DNA from: Ptiloglossa arizonensis
Lineage: Eukaryota > Arthropoda > Insecta > Hymenoptera > Colletidae
DNA: 64,000 bases
Assembly (NCBI RefSeq): GCF_051014685.1
Contig: NW_027479680.1
Coordinates: 1-64,000, forward strand
Reading direction: 5' to 3'
A model generated the notes under the pieces. The model did no database searches, was not told where the DNA came from, and worked only from the letters and a program-made list of their open reading frames with translations. This document shows positions 62,480 through 64,000 of this stretch, piece by piece (position 1 is the first letter of the stretch; every line of letters begins with the position of its first letter). The position numbers and the translations under genes were made by a program.

Positions 62480-64000
62480 TTATACGTCATACGTTATACG
62501 TTATACGTTAGACGTTATAAGTTATACGTTATACGTTATACGTCATACGTTATACGTTATGCGTCATACGTTATACGTTATACGTTATACGTTATAGGTC
62601 ATACCTTATTCGTGATACGTCATAGCTTATACGTTAAACGTTCTACGTTATACGTTATACGTTATGCGTTATAGGTCATACCTTATTCGTGATACGCCAT
62701 ACGTTATACGTTATACGTTCTACGATATACGTTATACGTCATACGTGATACGTTATACGTTATACGTTATACGTCATACGTTATACGTTATACGTTATAC
62801 GTTATACGTTATACGTTATACGATATACGTTATACGTTATACGTTATACGTTATACGTTATACGTTATACGTTATACGTTAGAGGTCGTAGGTCGTTCCT
62901 TATAGGTGATACGTCATACGTTATACGTTATACGTTATACGTTATACGTTATACGTTATACGTTATACGTTATACGTTATACGTTATACGTTATACGTTA
63001 TACGTTATACGTTATACGTTATACGCTATACGTTATACGTTATACGTTATACGTTATACGTTATACGTTATACGTTATACGTTATACGTTATACGTTATA
63101 GGTTATACGTAATACGTTATACGTTATACGTTATACGTTATACGTTATACGTTATACGTTATACGTTATACGATATACGTTATACGTTATACGTTATACG
63201 TTATACGTTATACGTTATACGTTATACGTTATACGTTATACGTTATACGTTATACGTTATACGTTATACGTTATACGTTATACGTTATACGTTATACGTT
63301 ATACGTTATACGTTATACGTTATACGTTATACGTTATACGATATACGTTATACGTTATACGTTATACGTTATACGTTATACGTTATACGTTATACGTAAT
63401 ACGTTATACGTTATACGTTATACGTTGTACGTTATACGTTATACGTTATACGTTATACGTTATACGTTATACGTTATACGTTATACGTTTTACGTTATAC
63501 GTTAAATCGTTTATACGTTATACGTAATACGTTATACGTTATACGTTATACGTTATAGGTCATACCTTATTCGTGATACGTCATACGTTATACATTATAC
63601 GTTCTACGTTATACGTTATACGTTATATGTTACACGTTATACGTTATACGTTACACGTTATACGTTATACGTTATACGTTATACGTTATACGTTATACGT
63701 TATACGTTATACGTTATACGTTATACGTTATACGTTATACGTTATACGTTATACGTTATACGTTATACGTTATACGTCATACGTTATACGTTATACGTTA
63801 TACGTTATACGTTATACGTTATACGTTATACGTTATACGTTATACGTTATACGTTATACGTTATACGTTATACGTTATACGTTATACGTTATACGTTATA
63901 CGTTATACGTTGTACGTTATACGTTATACCTTATACGCTATACGTTATACGTTATGCGTCACACGTTATACGTTATACGTTATACGTTATAGGTCATACC
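62480..64000. repeat. Copy 2 of about 2.85-kb higher-order repeat, cut by window edge
   Basis: Partner of 59,540-61,150, with M1 at 62,881 (carrying a local duplication) and a K block at 63,557. The match is still running at base 64,000 within an M2 string, so the higher-order repeat continues beyond the window. Confidence 0.8.

Larger units (their letters stand above)
10660..62911. repeat. Marker M1: 30-base, four-heptamer AGAGGTC string, 26 copies
   Basis: This is the most diverged string in the window. Its heptamers are AGAGGTC, GTTCCTT, ATAGGTG and ATACGTC, in perfect 7-base register. Copies start at 10660, 10898, 11145, 14003, 14241, 14488, 15262, 15726, 22839, 24082, 25971, 26911, 27030, 37441, 39130, 39732, 42025, 43397, 45669, 48045, 49684, 52300, 53861, 55643, 60026 and 62881. 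The 48045 copy has one extra T, in the error-prone block. The 62881 copy has a partial internal duplication (the GTAGGTCGTTCC region). M1 puts stop codons (TAG, TGA) into two + frames and a GTG that looks like a start, which is why apparent ORFs end and begin there. No protein-binding function is known to me; it is not like the CENP-B box. Confidence 0.9.
10413..63512. repeat. Marker M6: off-register ATATCGTTT string (+2 bases)
   Basis: The string ATATCGTTT replaces one ATACGTT and adds two bases, shifting the downstream register. It is usually followed by canonical units and ATACGTA. Copies include 10,413, 11,010, 13,756, 14,353, 14,973, 16,146, 17,093, 18,348, 20,016, 23,356, 23,673, 24,389, 27,647, 28,914 and 33,139. 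A related form with AAATCGTTT appears near 57,770, 60,633 and 63,502. This is the main recurrent string outside the error-prone block that breaks the heptamer phase, and it explains why several duplication periods are not multiples of seven. Confidence 0.85.
23060..63680. repeat. Recurrent K block: M2 followed by ACATT, GTTCTACG and ATATGTT/TACACG strings
   Basis: A block of about 120 bases opens with M2 (first heptamer ATAGGTC or ATAGGAC), then an ACATT unit, GTTCTACG, an ATATGTT unit and usually two TACACG units. Copies start near 23,062, 24,442, 24,942, 26,331, 27,932, 28,966, 29,743, 30,777, 33,191, 33,968, 35,002, 40,122, 43,787, 54,226, 56,018, 57,826, 60,688, 61,291 and 63,557. It occurs only in R2 and serves as a useful landmark for its higher-order structure. 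Confidence 0.8.
1..64000. repeat. Giant heptanucleotide satellite (ATACGTT)n filling the window
   Basis: The 7-base unit ATACGTT repeats head to tail from base 1 to base 64,000 with no inversion and no non-repeat insert. Pure runs of some tens of units are separated by short strings of variant heptamers, most of which differ at one or two positions and keep the register. The canonical unit is 2/7 G+C (about 29 percent) and carries one CpG inside the palindrome ACGT. The array continues past both edges. An array this large is typical of eukaryotic satellite DNA; 7-base satellites are known, for example in Drosophila virilis, but those have different sequences and lack CpG. I do not recognise this unit from a named family. 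Chromosomal position (centromere, subtelomere, B or sex chromosome) cannot be told from the window. Confidence 0.98.
10093..64000. repeat. Marker M2: ATAGGTC, ATACCTT, ATTCGTG, ATACGTC string family
   Basis: This is the commonest R-type string, with dozens of copies from 10,093 to the right edge. Sub-variants are the third heptamer ATTCCTG (for example 24,787, 28,338 and 34,379), first heptamer ATAGGAC (23,063, 24,942, 27,702, 28,966, 33,191, 61,290) and second heptamer ATACTTT with ATTCCTG (about 40,286, 42,650, 43,950, 46,284). All keep the 7-base register. A simpler form, with ATACGTG in third place and canonical ATACGTT in fourth, lies in the L1 domain near 1,547, 4,737 and 5,815. Confidence 0.9.
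22839..64000. repeat. Satellite domain R2 (main R-type domain)
   Basis: From 22,839 to the right edge the markers are mainly R type: AGAGGTC strings, ATAGGTC/ATACCTT/ATTCGTG strings, ATATCGTTT strings and paired GTTCTACGTTCTACG. Rare L-type ACACAAT strings survive at about 31.7, 32.07, 35.94, 36.3, 50.54 and 62.19 kb. Large duplications of 1.8 to 4.2 kb dominate the layout and are listed separately. The stretches between them (for example 24.0-27.6, 37.3-39.7 and 57.0-59.5 kb) are the same repeat with the same marker strings and hold nothing else. Confidence 0.8.

Noticed and set aside
10660..62911. CRISPR-like array with M1 or M2 as repeats
   Set aside because: Marker spacing is highly irregular and the intervening DNA is canonical heptamer, not unique spacers. 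No cas genes are present.
10660..62911. CENP-B box or other named centromere motif in M1
   Set aside because: M1 lacks the conserved TTCG and CGGGA core of the CENP-B box. A centromeric role remains possible but has no sequence support.
388..63992. Long + strand open reading frames of up to about 370 codons, all variants of LYVIRYT repeats
   Set aside because: They follow from a 7-base unit that lacks stops in the + frames. Starts arise from chance ATG, GTG or TTG in variant heptamers, overlapping frames give the same peptide, there is no codon structure, and no domain is recognisable. None is annotated as a gene.
1..64000. Telomeric repeat
   Set aside because: The unit has one G and one C and no G-run, unlike TTTAGGG, TTAGGG, TTAGG or other G-rich telomere repeats. 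Interspersed markers and kilobase duplications are also unlike a telomere tract.
1..64000. Hidden tRNA, rRNA, small RNA or transposon fragments
   Set aside because: I scanned the variant strings on both strands and found none longer than a few heptamers and none resembling conserved RNA or mobile-element sequence.
1..64000. Bacterial origin with short tandem heptamers, as in some cyanobacteria
   Set aside because: Bacterial heptamer tracts known to me are short and lie between genes. At least 64 kb of array with layered duplications is not expected in a bacterial chromosome.

Overview
The whole 64 kb window is one uninterrupted simple-sequence satellite built on the heptanucleotide ATACGTT (AACGTAT on the other strand), in a single orientation from the first base to the last. 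There are roughly 9,100 unit positions. I see no unique sequence, protein gene, RNA gene, transposon, CRISPR array or ordinary promoter or terminator. The array runs off both edges, so its true length is unknown. An array of this size with layered higher-order duplications points to a eukaryotic chromosome (centromeric, pericentromeric, subtelomeric or other heterochromatin) assembled from long reads. I do not recognise the heptamer as the signature satellite of a particular species, and the sequence alone does not identify the organism.

Many long open reading frames exist on the + strand, but they are artefacts of the repeat. Seven is not a multiple of three, so three units (21 bases) encode the same heptapeptide, LYVIRYT, in all three + frames, and none contains a stop. 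Every frame of the opposite strand meets TAA every seven codons. No CDS is annotated.

Information lies in the variant heptamers. Point variants sit in fixed strings, nearly all keeping the 7-base register, and these strings recur as markers. Two marker families alternate: L-type domains at about 1-9,840 and 16,220-22,838, and R-type domains at about 9,841-16,219 and 22,839-64,000. The R type carries a four-heptamer marker whose simplest form is already present three times in the first L domain, so both families seem to descend from one ancestral array.

Over this lies a hierarchy of segmental duplications seen as shifted marker patterns: 168 and 315 bp (L1); about 0.95, 1.05 and 1.7-2.0 kb (L domains); 3,343 bp (8.7-14.7 kb); 317 bp (23.3-24.0 kb); 1,811 bp (27.7-31.3 kb); 4,225 bp (28.8-37.3 kb); 3,665 bp (39.7-46.3 kb); about 1.79 kb (53.8-57.0 kb); and about 2.85 kb (59.5 kb to the right edge). 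Several pairs are nearly identical by eye, so amplification was recent.

One block, about 46,340-50,300, is full of single-base insertions and deletions that its duplicates lack. It looks like uncorrected sequencing or assembly error rather than biology. Coordinates of duplication edges are good to some tens of bases, because the breakpoints fall in pure repeat.
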